Below, piece by piece: positions 51,675-61,394 of a DNA stretch of 64,000 nt. The notes under the pieces were generated by a model. That model was not told the origin of the DNA and did not search any database. It saw nothing but the letters and a program-made list of their open reading frames with translations. Source of the DNA: Pyrobaculum sp. WP30 (lineage in GTDB: Archaea; Thermoproteota; Thermoprotei; Thermoproteales; Thermoproteaceae); the NCBI GenBank assembly GCA_001189275.1, contig CP012158.1, positions 1-64,000 of the forward strand, given 5' to 3'. Position numbers and translations under genes: made by a program. The stretch's first letter is position 1, and every line of letters starts with the position of its first letter.

Positions 51675-53575
51675 AATGCCCTAATTCTCTCGCCAACCTT
51701 CGGGATGACCGTGGTTATCTTATACTTCAGCTCTATGGAGGTGGCGAGGCTCACGATTTTGGAGGGCTCCCCGTGTATCAGCACAATTTTCTTAGGCTTA
51801 GGCTCTATATGCTCCACATACTTCATCAACTCTCTTCTGTCGCTGTGGCCGGAGAAGCCTGGTATAGACACTGCCTCCATGCGCATCCCGATCTTCGTCT
51901 CGCCGCCCACCAAGCTCCTCACCACGAACTCCCGCTCCCCGTTTAGGACCCTCCTGCCCAGAGTACCCTCAGCTTGATAAGATACAAAGACAAGCTTGTT
52001 TCTCTCGTCGGGGGCCAGCTGGGCGAAGTAATCCACAACAGGCCCGCCGTTTAACATGCCGTGCGGCGCTATGATGATCGCCGGCTCCTCGCTCTGTGTT
52101 ATCTTGGCTATCTGGTTTATCCTGTCTTCCACACGCTTGGCGCGGTCTACGATAACAACGCTCCCGGAGGTGGCGAAGGGGTTGACCCCTCCGTAGACCT
52201 CCTCCGCGACCTCTGGGTTGAGGTAGTGGGGATACATGAGGTAGACGTTTAGCGTCTCCACGATCATGCCGTCTACATAGATGGGAACCCTCGGGATGAG
52301 TCCTCCCTCGATCATCTTGTTAAGTATGTAGAGTATTTCCTGCCCCCTCCCCGTGCTAAACGCCGGTATCAACACCTTGCCCCCTCTAGACACGGCGTCA
52401 GACACGTGCTTGGCTAAGGCGTTTTCCGCCTCCACCCTGGGCGGCTGCACGTCGTCTCTGCCGCCGTATGTGGACTCCATGATCAACATCTCCACGCGTT
52501 TGAACTTGGAGACGGCGCGGTTCAGAAGCCTCGTCTTTCCGTATTTGAAGTCGCCGGTGTATAGTATGTTGTACCTCCCGTTGCCTATGTGCAGGTGGGC
52601 CATGGCGGAGCCGATCTCGTGGCCGGCGTCGTAGAAGGTGAGCTTTATGTCTGGGGCTATGTCCGTCACCTCTTCGTAGTCGAGCGTTATGGTGTGGTAT
52701 ATCACGGCCTCCACGTCGGCCTTCGAAAAGCTCGGCTGAAGCCCCTCCCGCTCCTTCAGCTCCACGTAGTCTGTAAGGAGTATGTAGGTCTGGTACTTGG
52801 TGGGGTCCGTCATATACACCGGGCCTCTATAGCCGTACTTAAACAGGAGGGGGAGACAACCAACGTGGTCCATATGTGCATGGGTCAAAACAACTGCGTC
52901 TAGCCTGTCTAGATCCACGGCGTCTAGCAGGGGGAAATCCTCATCGTACTGGCCAGGCTTAAGGCCGCAGTCTAGCAGGACGTTGCTCTCGGTGGTGCTC
53001 ACAAGTATCGCGCTTCTGCCCACCTCCATGGCAGCCCCGAGAAAAGCCACGGTAATAGGTCCCTCCTTAACCACAGGCTCCTGATGTATATACCGGGCCA
53101 GCGACTCCATAAGCTCCTTCCTCTGCGCGTAGGCGCCGTGGAATATCCGGCGAACCCCCACAACCTCATGCGTCGGCAACTTCACCTTATCCCGCGGCAC
53201 CCCGCTCTCTATGACGGCCCTCCACCCAGTCCTTACAAACACCTCCCTAGCCGCCGCCCGGAGCTCCCTCTCCCGCGCGGGCTTCGCCAAGTAGATATAC
53301 ACATCGCCTCCCTCCTCAAAAACCACATCTTCGACGTCGCTCACCAGCTCTCTAATTATCTGCTCCGCCTTCTTCTCCTGCATCCTGTTGCCGGTGTCGA
53401 CCCTCAACACAACCCGCTTCTTTAACGTCTTGGCAACCTCGCCAACCATATCGAGTAGAGCCTCGGAGGGTTTCTTTACGTAGATACAGAGGTTAGGTCC
53501 CTCAAAGCTCACCCTAGTGATCTCGGCGCCGGAGAGGAGAGATCTCACTTTATTCTCAACCTCAGAAAAAGCCAC
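51671..53575 (-). CDS. fttA: aCPSF1/FttA transcription-termination ribonuclease
   Basis: 634-aa metallo-beta-lactamase/beta-CASP nuclease that ends archaeal transcription. Two KH domains fill residues 1-140. The metal site THAHMDHVGCLP is near 215, with later DAGHEIGS, ESTYGGRD, HGMLNGGPVVDYF, and FSGHSDRRE. GTG 53575 (VAFSEVENKVRSLL) is preferred over longer forms because TATA TATATA (53595-53600) lies about 22 bp upstream. Coupled to pyk. Length matches archaeal orthologues. Confidence 0.95.
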   Translation of the reverse strand: MAFSEVENKVRSLLSGAEITRVSFEGPNLCIYVKKPSEALLDMVGEVAKTLKKRVVLRVDTGNRMQEKKAEQIIRELVSDVEDVVFEEGGDVYIYLAKPARERELRAAAREVFVRTGWRAVIESGVPRDKVKLPTHEVVGVRRIFHGAYAQRKELMESLARYIHQEPVVKEGPITVAFLGAAMEVGRSAILVSTTESNVLLDCGLKPGQYDEDFPLLDAVDLDRLDAVVLTHAHMDHVGCLPLLFKYGYRGPVYMTDPTKYQTYILLTDYVELKEREGLQPSFSKADVEAVIYHTITLDYEEVTDIAPDIKLTFYDAGHEIGSAMAHLHIGNGRYNILYTGDFKYGKTRLLNRAVSKFKRVEMLIMESTYGGRDDVQPPRVEAENALAKHVSDAVSRGGKVLIPAFSTGRGQEILYILNKMIEGGLIPRVPIYVDGMIVETLNVYLMYPHYLNPEVAEEVYGGVNPFATSGSVVIVDRAKRVEDRINQIAKITQSEEPAIIIAPHGMLNGGPVVDYFAQLAPDERNKLVFVSYQAEGTLGRRVLNGEREFVVRSLVGGETKIGMRMEAVSIPGFSGHSDRRELMKYVEHIEPKPKKIVLIHGEPSKIVSLATSIELKYKITTVIPKVGERIRAL

Positions 53576-53733
53576 GCCCCCAAGATGACACAGATATATA
53601 AACATTACAAACGTCGCCGCGATCTGCGTACGAGACCCCGCGGCTCTCCTTATTCTTGTGTCGTCGCCAGCCAGGCTCCTCGCCGGCTCAAGACCGATGC
53701 GCACTATTTTTAACACTGAGGTTTCGCATCGAT

Positions 53734-55161
53734 GTGAAGATCTTCAACACGGCGACGAGGCAGGTGGAGGACTTCGTCACGTACACGCCGGGCTTAGCCA
53801 AGGGTTACGTCTGTGGGATCACCCCCTACGATCACGTACACGTGGGCCACGGCAGAGTCTACGTCTTCTTCGACATGTTTAGGCGCTACTTAGAGGCGAG
53901 GGGGTACGAGGTGAGGCTGGTGATAAACTTCACAGACATAGACGATAAGATAATAAACAAAGCCAGGGAGGAGTTCGGCCACGAGGTGTACAAGAGGTGG
54001 AGGGAGGTGCCTGAGCGCTACATAGCCGAGTTCTTCGAGCTGAACAAGAAGCTGTTTATCAAGCCCGCATATGCCTACCCGAGGGTCACCGAAAACGTGG
54101 AGGAGATGGTCAGCTGGATCTCCGCCCTGGTGGAGAAGGGCTTCGCCTACGCCGCCCCCGATGGCTCGGTCTACTTCGAGGTGTCGAAGGTGCCGGGCTA
54201 CGGCGTCTTGTCGAGGCAGAAGATCGAGGAGCTCGTTGCTGGCGCCAGGGTGGAGCCCGAGCCGGGGAAGAAGAACCCGCTGGACTTCGCTCTTTGGAAG
54301 AGTTGGAGCCCCGGCGAGCCTTGGTGGAGCTCTCCGTGGTGTCCCGGCAGACCCGGCTGGCATCTGGAATGCGTCGTCATGTCCACGAAGCACCTAGGCG
54401 CCCCCTTCGACTTCCACGGCGGCGGGGCAGACCTGATATTTCCCCACCACGAGAACGAAATCGCCATAGCCAAGGCCTACTTCGGCGTAGACAACTTCGC
54501 CAGGTATTGGATACATGTGGGGTACCTCACGGTGCGGGGCGAGAAGATGTCTAAGTCTCTCGGCAACGTCATAACGCTTAACGAGGTCCTCTCTAAATAC
54601 AGCGGAGAGGTGCTGAGGCTGGCCTACGCCATGGGCCACTACAGAAAGCCCATGGAGTTCAGCTTCGAGCTGTTGAACCAAGCCGAGGACATGGTCAAGA
54701 CCTTGTATACGGCCTACGACGAGCTGAGCCAAGCCGTCGCCGACGCGGGGGAGGAGGACAGAGAGAGGCTGGAGGTGGATAGATACGCAGAGGCCTTCTA
54801 CGCCGCGTTGGAAGACGACTTCTCAACGCCGGAGGCGGCGCAACAGCTCTACGGACTGGCGCGGTACATAATCTCCACCGTGTTGCACAAGGTGGACAAG
54901 ATATCCCGCGAGACGGCCCTGGCGACGCTTAGGAGATACACAGAGATGGCCGACGTATTGGGCGTGTTGGAGAGACGTCAAGTCCCCAAGGAGCTTGAGG
55001 AGGCGGTCAAGTCGCTGGTGGAGGCCAGAGCGAGGTTGCGCCAGGAGAAGCAGTACGCGCTGGCCGACTACATAAGGCAGAGGCTCGCCCAAATTGGCGT
55101 GGAGCTCCACGACTTCGGGCCCAGGACGTACTACACCTACAGGCGGCGTCAAGGTTTTTAA
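53734..55161 (+). CDS. cysS: Cysteinyl-tRNA synthetase
   Basis: 475-aa class I synthetase. HVGHGR (HIGH motif) is at residues 36-41, the zinc ligands are Cys27 and those in WHLECVVMS and PHHENE, and KMSKSLGN is near 271. GTG 53734 (VKIFNTATRQ) is favoured: TATA TATTTTTAAC (53705-53714) is about 25 bp upstream, and a longer frame crosses the FttA promoter. The 158-bp gap to fttA holds the two promoters and nothing else recognised. Confidence 0.95.
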   Translation: MKIFNTATRQVEDFVTYTPGLAKGYVCGITPYDHVHVGHGRVYVFFDMFRRYLEARGYEVRLVINFTDIDDKIINKAREEFGHEVYKRWREVPERYIAEFFELNKKLFIKPAYAYPRVTENVEEMVSWISALVEKGFAYAAPDGSVYFEVSKVPGYGVLSRQKIEELVAGARVEPEPGKKNPLDFALWKSWSPGEPWWSSPWCPGRPGWHLECVVMSTKHLGAPFDFHGGGADLIFPHHENEIAIAKAYFGVDNFARYWIHVGYLTVRGEKMSKSLGNVITLNEVLSKYSGEVLRLAYAMGHYRKPMEFSFELLNQAEDMVKTLYTAYDELSQAVADAGEEDRERLEVDRYAEAFYAALEDDFSTPEAAQQLYGLARYIISTVLHKVDKISRETALATLRRYTEMADVLGVLERRQVPKELEEAVKSLVEARARLRQEKQYALADYIRQRLAQIGVELHDFGPRTYYTYRRRQGF

Positions 55162-55180
55162 GGCGGAGGGCGGATAATAC

Positions 55181-55717
55181 GTGGCACTGACGCCGGAGGA
55201 GAAGAGGCGCTTTCTCAAAGCGCTGGAGGAAGACAAGGAGTTCAAAATGGCGGTAGCCGGCGCGATAGGCCTAGGCGAAATACTGGAGGAGCTGAAGAGA
55301 CTCCGAGAGGACTTCGAGAAATGGATTAAGATGGAAGAGGAAAGATGGAAGGCCGCAGATAAGAGGTTTGCCCGCATCGAGACATCCTTGGGGGCTATTG
55401 CTGAGGCTCAGTTCAGCCGGTACGTCTGGGAGGAGCTGAGGGAGGAGATAAGAGGGCGGGGGGAGGCCGTGCTTAGACGGGAGAGGAACGTGGACCTAGA
55501 CGGGGTCGACCTGCTGGTGGAGACCGACAGGCATGTATACGTGGTAGAGGTGAAGACGAGGCCGAAGATAGCCGACGTGGGGGCTCTCCTCGTGAAATGC
55601 GATGTGGCACAACAGAAGCTGGGCAAGCCGGCGATCCCCGTACTCACCGGCGTCATGATAGGCAGAGAGGTGGAAACCTACGCCAGAGGCAAGGGGGTGA
55701 GGATAGTGAAGTTCTAA
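55181..55717 (+). CDS. Coiled-coil PD-(D/E)XK nuclease-like protein
   Basis: 178-aa protein starting GTG 55181, 19 bp after cysS. An N-terminal helical and coiled-coil region (residues 1-80, EELKRLREDFEKWIKMEEER) precedes a nuclease-like core with DGVDLLVETDRHVYVVEVKT, containing the acidic and E-x-K residues. This architecture is common in hyperthermophilic archaea (DUF3782-like). Function unknown. Followed at once by a broken paREP1-like remnant. Confidence 0.8.
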   Translation: MALTPEEKRRFLKALEEDKEFKMAVAGAIGLGEILEELKRLREDFEKWIKMEEERWKAADKRFARIETSLGAIAEAQFSRYVWEELREEIRGRGEAVLRRERNVDLDGVDLLVETDRHVYVVEVKTRPKIADVGALLVKCDVAQQKLGKPAIPVLTGVMIGREVETYARGKGVRIVKF

Positions 55718-55866
55718 CGCTGAAGAAGCTGGATGTAGAGAAGTTGCCGAGAGACTCGGGGGCTATAGAGGAGCTGGAAACAGCCGAGGCATTCTTGGCT
55801 GAGGGGCTGGTTAGAAGCGCGGCTGGAAGGTCTTCCAGGCGCTGAAGGCGTTTAAATGCCTCTTCT
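55718..55866 (+). pseudogene. paREP1-like N-terminal fragment with frameshift
   Basis: It encodes LDVEKLPRDSGAIEELETAE then AFLAEGLVRSAAG; after a one-base shift, KVFQALKAF. Joined, they give the AAGKxFQAxKA motif of paREP1/HEPN-type proteins. One missing A in GGAAGG would explain the shift. The downstream rest of the gene is absent, replaced by the 3' end of the surface-protease gene. Confidence 0.65.
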
Positions 55867-58800
55867 GAGGACTGCTAGGAAGAGGCCTCCGAGGGCGCCG
55901 AGAACTACGGGCTCCACGCGGCGGAGCGCCTCGGCGGCGTCTACGTTCGGCTCCTTGCCGGTTGCGAGGGCTCTCTCCACCAGGAACCGCGCCGCAAGCG
56001 TAAACGGGGTGGGGAACTCCGAGTAGAGCCTAGAGATTTTATCCACGAGGGCCCAGTCGCCAGTCGCCACGGCCCGCTCCACTAGGTAGCGGAAGTACGG
56101 CCTGGCGTCGGCTGGGAGCACGTCCACCGTCTTGTTGGCCGCCGCGTAGCTCTCCGGCGGCACGGCGAAGCCCACAAACGAGGTCTTGTTCACGACACCC
56201 ATGTACTCCACGTATATGGTGAAGTTCACCAGGCCAAGCCTGTCGAAGTCGCCTACGACACGCACCCGCCCATCCACGGGGGAGCCGCCCAGAAGGACAC
56301 GCCCGGAGACGCCACGTAGGGGGAATATCGGCAACCCCCTCAGCCTGCCCAGCTCGACGTATCTCACCTCAGCCGTCAAAGAAGCCCACGCCACCTCGGC
56401 CACGGCCTCGGTCACGTTGGTGTGGGCGCGTAGCTTAAGGACGCAAGGCCTCTCGGATGTGAACACCAACGAGCTGTTAAGCCTCACGAAGGTCTTGTTG
56501 GCGGCACAGCCAGCCGCGTCAACCACGACGCCTATGCCCAGGGGAGGCTCCACGCGTCCCTCCACACCTACCACGACGGGGAGACCCACGGGCACCTTCG
56601 GCGGAGCGCGTATCGTGAGGTTGACGACGCGGTAAGCCACCGCCCATGTGTAGTTCACATACGGTCCAAGAACAATAGACAAGTTGTAAATCCCCGGCTC
56701 GGCAAACCTCGGCAGATCCATGCGGATCCTGGCGCCGCCCGGCTCCACATACACAGACCTAGAGAAGGGCCCCACCTGCAACGTGGAGTTCACGTATAGG
56801 CCGGGGGGCGCCGCGATCTCCACCTCTAGAGACGTCGGGACCCCCACCTCCACGACGGCTGGCTTAGCCCAAAGAATCAACTTCGGCCTCTCCACTTTGA
56901 CGTAGCCGAACCCGTAATCAACCACAGCAACGCCGCCTCTTGCCTCCACTGCAACGTCGAAGGAGGCCTCCCCCACGACTCCGCGCCCCAACACGACGTA
57001 GGTGTAGTTAGGCGGGGCCGTCACCGTAAGCGTCACCTCAGCCGCCTCGCGGCCCCCATGCACGAGCCACCGCTTAAGCCGGGCCTCTGCCCGCGGCGGG
57101 GGGACGCTGAGAGGCAACGTCAACCTTCCAAACAATGTATCTACGGCGAAATTAAGCGTGGGGCTGAAGGGAGACCTCCACTCGACCGAGGTGCTGTTAG
57201 ATGCGCACCTCCCCCTCTTTACGTTAAGAGTGACGGCTCTAGGACCTACATCAACAACGTAGCGGGCATCCGTAGAAGGCCCACAAACCTTCAGCGTTAC
57301 GTTGAATAGTCCGTAAAACTCGCTAGGCGAAACCACACCCTTGATGAGCGTTACCGATATCTCAGGCCGCGGCAGTGAGACCGTCAGAGTGTAACGCTCC
57401 CCAAGTGAAACATATCTAATGGTGTATGTGTCGTTGTAGCGATACGACAACACCACGAGGTTTGGTTGCAGGAGGGCTACGTTTATATTTTCAAACCTCA
57501 TCTCCACGTTGCCCGCAACCTCCACGTTATGACGTATCTCGGCTAATAGAGAAACCACGCCGTCTTTAACCACGGCGCTGACGGGCATCACATCTGTCCT
57601 TACAGACGGCGCGTTGATAACAACGGCGGTAAGAAGCCTGCCCACAGACACCTCAACACGACGAGATTCACCTGGCCGCAAAGCCACGGTTTTGTTAAAC
57701 ACACCGCCGCCGTACTCCCCAACTCTATCTCCATCCACCCTCACAGTTCCACGAAGCCGAGCCCACGTGGGCCCAACTACGGAGATAGAGAGCGTGTAAA
57801 CAAGCGCGGCCCCCTCAAGTCGCGGATTTGAAACCGTCACGTTAAGGGTTGGCCTTGGTATAGACACCACGCCCGCGACGTATCCGTTGTAATACAGGGA
57901 GACGTTGGCGGGGAGGTCCTTCACCGTGTAGTTGCGGATGTCTTGACCGAATCTTGCAGTTAATGCGCCGCTCCAGCTGTCGAGGTCGAAGTAGAGGGAG
58001 TACGACGGTTTGCGTATATCAACATCGGCGGACAGCAGGCCGCAGAACACCCTGGCCCCCTCCGGCGGCTGACCATCTGCTTGAAACTCCAGCCTGAAGG
58101 TGGCGTTGCCCCTTGGCAGAAACACGTCCACCGGCCTAAACCTGAGCCCGGAGCCGTTTAAGACGCAGCGGAGGGCCAGCGGGTTTTGGTTGTAAATGGT
58201 GACGTTGAGCGCGCCGCGGCCGCCTCTGTCTAGGTAGAGCGCGGGGGGCGCCACGGCCATGGCTGGGCGGGATAGGTTTAGGTATACGTAGGCCCACGAG
58301 CCGCCGTATTCAAGCGCCAGGACGTACCGCTTGAAGGTGCCTGTGAAGTTGTACACGCCGTAGCCGTCTACAAACTGCACCGAAGTGCCGTTGACCTTGA
58401 CGACGCCGTTTACCCATGCGAAGTTGTACTCCGCGTACAGCCTGACGGAGATTTTGCCCCCTCCCTCAAACACGCCGTCTACCACCCTGGCCTGGAGAGA
58501 GCTGAAGTAGAAGACGAGGGTGGGCTGGAGGGTCTGGCTGGAGTTGTTGACAACGGCCACAAGGAGGGTGCTGTTGGTCACCACCACGTCTCTGTCCAGC
58601 GCTATGTTAGACGCCAAGCGCCACGTGCCCGCCCCCTCCGCGGAGATCCTCAACACGCCGACCTGCGGCACAGACACGTTGTAGTAAACAGCCGTGTAGC
58701 CGGGCAGATCTGGGTACTTACGGACGGCGCCTGGCGCCACCTCCACAGCCTCCCTCTCCGGCTCGTACCTCGTCTGGCCCAGCGTTACGCCTCTGTTGAG

Positions 58801-59391
58801 CTCCAGAAGAAACCTAACATAGAGAGAGGCGGCGGTCTGTTGCGTTGAAAACGCCGTCAACACATCAGCCCAGTTGCCAGCTCTCTCAAGATACCAAGCC
58901 ACCGGGGCGCTGTATTTATACCAGTCGTACAGCCTGTCGGCCCCCAAAGCGAAGGGGTTAACCCTATACAGTCTCTCTTGGAAATACATCTGGGGGAAGT
59001 AGTAAACCCCGGTGGCTACCGACGCCATGGCCTCAGGCACAGCCTCGTCGACCCACAGGTCCTGCAGATAGTGTCTATAGTATTCAAAAAAGACGTGGCC
59101 CACCTCGTGGTACACGAGCCTGGGCGTGTACTGCGGCTTAAACACGATCCTCACTATGCATCTGTCGCCTATCTCGGTGTCTCCGGCATAGGCGTTGGAG
59201 GAGTCTATCAATACTTGGTACTTAGCCCCCTGGCAGGGAGGGGCGGGCTTGAGGCCCTTGCCTACGTAGAAGCTGTAGGCCTCCTCCAGGTACTTAGCCA
59301 GGTTCTGGTCGTCGGGCGTCACGACGAAGTGCTCAGTCTCCAAGGCGTAGACGGCCACCGCCAAGAGCACCAGCACCAAAACCCAACGCAC
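55852..59391 (-). CDS. Large exported protein with N-terminal zinc-metalloprotease motif
   Basis: 1179-aa protein starting GTG 59391. A signal peptide (residues 2-17) precedes a gluzincin-like domain: HEVGH at 95-99 and a probable third ligand Glu116 in WVDEAVPE. Residues 200-1120 are beta-rich modules with many N-x-S/T sequons, and a hydrophobic segment (VVLGALGGLFLAVL) near the C-terminus is a membrane anchor. A TATA at 59412-59421 is 25 bp upstream; a longer frame would run through the divergent gene. Likely a cell-surface protease or S-layer-associated stalk. No exact family recognised. Confidence 0.82.
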   Translation of the reverse strand: MRWVLVLVLLAVAVYALETEHFVVTPDDQNLAKYLEEAYSFYVGKGLKPAPPCQGAKYQVLIDSSNAYAGDTEIGDRCIVRIVFKPQYTPRLVYHEVGHVFFEYYRHYLQDLWVDEAVPEAMASVATGVYYFPQMYFQERLYRVNPFALGADRLYDWYKYSAPVAWYLERAGNWADVLTAFSTQQTAASLYVRFLLELNRGVTLGQTRYEPEREAVEVAPGAVRKYPDLPGYTAVYYNVSVPQVGVLRISAEGAGTWRLASNIALDRDVVVTNSTLLVAVVNNSSQTLQPTLVFYFSSLQARVVDGVFEGGGKISVRLYAEYNFAWVNGVVKVNGTSVQFVDGYGVYNFTGTFKRYVLALEYGGSWAYVYLNLSRPAMAVAPPALYLDRGGRGALNVTIYNQNPLALRCVLNGSGLRFRPVDVFLPRGNATFRLEFQADGQPPEGARVFCGLLSADVDIRKPSYSLYFDLDSWSGALTARFGQDIRNYTVKDLPANVSLYYNGYVAGVVSIPRPTLNVTVSNPRLEGAALVYTLSISVVGPTWARLRGTVRVDGDRVGEYGGGVFNKTVALRPGESRRVEVSVGRLLTAVVINAPSVRTDVMPVSAVVKDGVVSLLAEIRHNVEVAGNVEMRFENINVALLQPNLVVLSYRYNDTYTIRYVSLGERYTLTVSLPRPEISVTLIKGVVSPSEFYGLFNVTLKVCGPSTDARYVVDVGPRAVTLNVKRGRCASNSTSVEWRSPFSPTLNFAVDTLFGRLTLPLSVPPPRAEARLKRWLVHGGREAAEVTLTVTAPPNYTYVVLGRGVVGEASFDVAVEARGGVAVVDYGFGYVKVERPKLILWAKPAVVEVGVPTSLEVEIAAPPGLYVNSTLQVGPFSRSVYVEPGGARIRMDLPRFAEPGIYNLSIVLGPYVNYTWAVAYRVVNLTIRAPPKVPVGLPVVVGVEGRVEPPLGIGVVVDAAGCAANKTFVRLNSSLVFTSERPCVLKLRAHTNVTEAVAEVAWASLTAEVRYVELGRLRGLPIFPLRGVSGRVLLGGSPVDGRVRVVGDFDRLGLVNFTIYVEYMGVVNKTSFVGFAVPPESYAAANKTVDVLPADARPYFRYLVERAVATGDWALVDKISRLYSEFPTPFTLAARFLVERALATGKEPNVDAAEALRRVEPVVLGALGGLFLAVLRRGI

Positions 59392-59411
59392 GTTCCTCAA
59401 AGGCTCGGGAA

Positions 59412-59421
59412 ATATAAATAT
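59412..59421. promoter_or_regulatory. Shared TATA region (ATATAAATAT)
   Basis: Centre 25 bp from the surface-protease GTG (59391, minus) and 24 bp from the ATG of the divergent surface protein (59440, plus). Near-palindromic, so one element likely drives both exported-protein genes. Confidence 0.6.
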
Positions 59422-59439
59422 GAGCCGCAAAACACCGCC

Positions 59440-61356
59440 ATGAACAAGACGGCAATTGGGTTGATAGCCCTGGGCTTCGCCCTTATAGTCGCCTACCTGG
59501 CTCTGCAACAGCCGCCGGCGCCCCCCGGCGGCGCCGCGACCACTCACGCTACCACTCCTACGACCACCAAGGCCACCGCCACCTCCCAGCCGCAGACCAC
59601 CACCGCGGAGAAGCCAGAGACAAAGACGCAGACCGCGACGCCTACCTCCACGGCTCAGCCGCCGCGCGTGGTGTACGCCCCCTCCATAGAGGTGGCGGTT
59701 GAGGCGCCCGGAGTGATAAACACGACGAGGCTCCCCATCTACATAAATTATACTATCGTCGTTAAAAACTCGGGCAACGGCACCGGCGTGGCCGTGGTGG
59801 GGGGCGTTCCGTATGAGGTCGCCCCCGGGCAGGTGGTGAGGATAGCCGCGAACAAGACAGTTTGGTGGGCCGGCGAACATTCGGTGGAGGCGGTGGTCAA
59901 CGGGACTAGGCACGTGAAGGCGGTTAGGGTGTACTACTACGCGCCCCGCCTCCAGGCGGAGCCCGTGTATATAAACGCGACGAAGCTCCCGGCAAACCTC
60001 ACCGTGACGGTGAGGGTCAGCAACCTGGGCAACTTAACGGCGTGGGTGGGTGGGGTGACCGTGGCGCCGGGTGAGACCAAGGCCATAAACACGACAATTA
60101 CAGTGGAGGCGGCAGGCTCCTACGTCGTGGAGATAGGCGGCGTGGAAGTGCCAGTTACCGTACGCTACTACGCGGCGGCGTTCGACTGGAAGGTGGGAGG
60201 CCCCTCTGAGGTGGAGGCGCTACCCGGCGAGACCTACGCCGCGTGGCTCTGGATAAAAAACACGGGGAACGCCACAGCCAGCCTATCCATAGACGGCAGA
60301 GCCTTCGCGCTGGCCCCCGGCGAGGCGCTCAACACCACCAAGGCTATCACGGTAGGCGCCGCGGGCACGTATAACGTGGAGTTCAGAGTCACGGGGAGCC
60401 TCAACGCCACTCTGCGCCACGTCATACGGGTGAAGGTGGTGGCGCCGAAGGTTGAGATCGTGCTGTGGAGCCCCGAGGTTAGGCGGGGCTGGCCGCCTCC
60501 CAACGGGACAGATTCCACATCGCTCTCGGCGGTGAACAAGACGATGGCTTTGACGTGGGGCTACATGATCACTACAAACGCCACTAGGAGGACCGTGGCG
60601 CTCGCCGTCGAGGGCCCAGGCGGCGTTGACTACTACAAGCTGGCGCCGGGCGGCGCCGCCTCCAAGAACTACACAGAGACCGTGCAGGTCCCGGGGGAGA
60701 AGACGTTGGAGGTAAGAGTCAACTCAACCACATACAAGCTGAAGGTCTCCCTAACGTTGACGCCGCCCAAAATAACGGTAAAAGACATCTCTAGAATCGA
60801 GTTTATAGACAGCAGAAGTCTACTAGGCCTGAAGCTAAGGTGCGGGGTAGAGGGCCCCACCCTCGACATATTGAGGGTGACAGGCACCCTTACCTACACC
60901 CCTACGGGCAGAGCCGTGTCGGGACAGATAACGGTGAGGTCGGTGCTCGGCACAAACACAGGCGACTACAGCGGAAAAATCGAAGGCGGGAGCGGCTCGC
61001 TGTCTCTCAACGTGGCAGGCCACAACATATACGTGGAGTTCACCACCTCGCCGCTGAAGGTAACAAGGGTGCTTGTGGACGGCACAGCGTATAGTTGCGA
61101 CGTCCCCACAGAGCTCGCGCCGCCTATATTCTACAGAGAGAAGCCGACAGCCACAGACGAGCCAGCTACGCAGTACGTCTTCCGCCTCCTAACTGCCTTC
61201 GCCAGAGGAGACAGCGACAAGCCCCAGTCCATCACTTGGAACGGGGAATACGTCGAGGCCGTCGACAAAGGGGGAAACACCCTCAGGGTATATCTCGGGG
61301 GAGGGGAGATAAGGATCGAGGGGCTCCTAACCGCCACCATCGTTATATCTCAATAG
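59440..61356 (+). CDS. Membrane-anchored Thr-rich surface protein with Ig-like repeats
   Basis: 638-aa protein. An N-terminal TM or anchor (residues 4-22) is followed by a Thr/Pro-rich linker (25-70) likely to be O-glycosylated. Three or more beta-sandwich repeats of about 90 residues (CARDB-like) then follow; each has YAPxL/I near its start, N-G-N-x-T turns (NSGNGT, NLGNLT, NTGNAT) and APGE/Q loops. Many N-x-S/T sites are present. The C-terminal domain carries a Cys pair. Divergent from and promoter-sharing with the surface protease. A role as adhesive or stalk protein is inference. Confidence 0.8.
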   Translation: MNKTAIGLIALGFALIVAYLALQQPPAPPGGAATTHATTPTTTKATATSQPQTTTAEKPETKTQTATPTSTAQPPRVVYAPSIEVAVEAPGVINTTRLPIYINYTIVVKNSGNGTGVAVVGGVPYEVAPGQVVRIAANKTVWWAGEHSVEAVVNGTRHVKAVRVYYYAPRLQAEPVYINATKLPANLTVTVRVSNLGNLTAWVGGVTVAPGETKAINTTITVEAAGSYVVEIGGVEVPVTVRYYAAAFDWKVGGPSEVEALPGETYAAWLWIKNTGNATASLSIDGRAFALAPGEALNTTKAITVGAAGTYNVEFRVTGSLNATLRHVIRVKVVAPKVEIVLWSPEVRRGWPPPNGTDSTSLSAVNKTMALTWGYMITTNATRRTVALAVEGPGGVDYYKLAPGGAASKNYTETVQVPGEKTLEVRVNSTTYKLKVSLTLTPPKITVKDISRIEFIDSRSLLGLKLRCGVEGPTLDILRVTGTLTYTPTGRAVSGQITVRSVLGTNTGDYSGKIEGGSGSLSLNVAGHNIYVEFTTSPLKVTRVLVDGTAYSCDVPTELAPPIFYREKPTATDEPATQYVFRLLTAFARGDSDKPQSITWNGEYVEAVDKGGNTLRVYLGGGEIRIEGLLTATIVISQ

Positions 61357-61365
61357 AAGAGAAAA

Positions 61366-61376
61366 CTTTTTAAACG
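61366..61376 (+). promoter_or_regulatory. Strong TATA box (CTTTTTAAACG) of the S-layer-like gene
   Basis: Centred about 23 bp upstream of the ATG at 61395 in an A/T-rich patch, giving a leaderless transcript. Confidence 0.6.
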
Positions 61377-61394
61377 ACCAGCATCCGATGAGTT

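Noticed and set aside
53576-53733. Possible RNA gene in the fttA-cysS gap
   Set aside because: Only the two promoters are convincing; no C/D boxes or tRNA-like cloverleaf seen.
59392-59913. N-terminal extension of the surface protease to 59913
   Set aside because: Low-complexity His/Arg/Gly translation antisense to the Thr-rich linker of the divergent gene; signal peptide and TATA box place the start at 59391.
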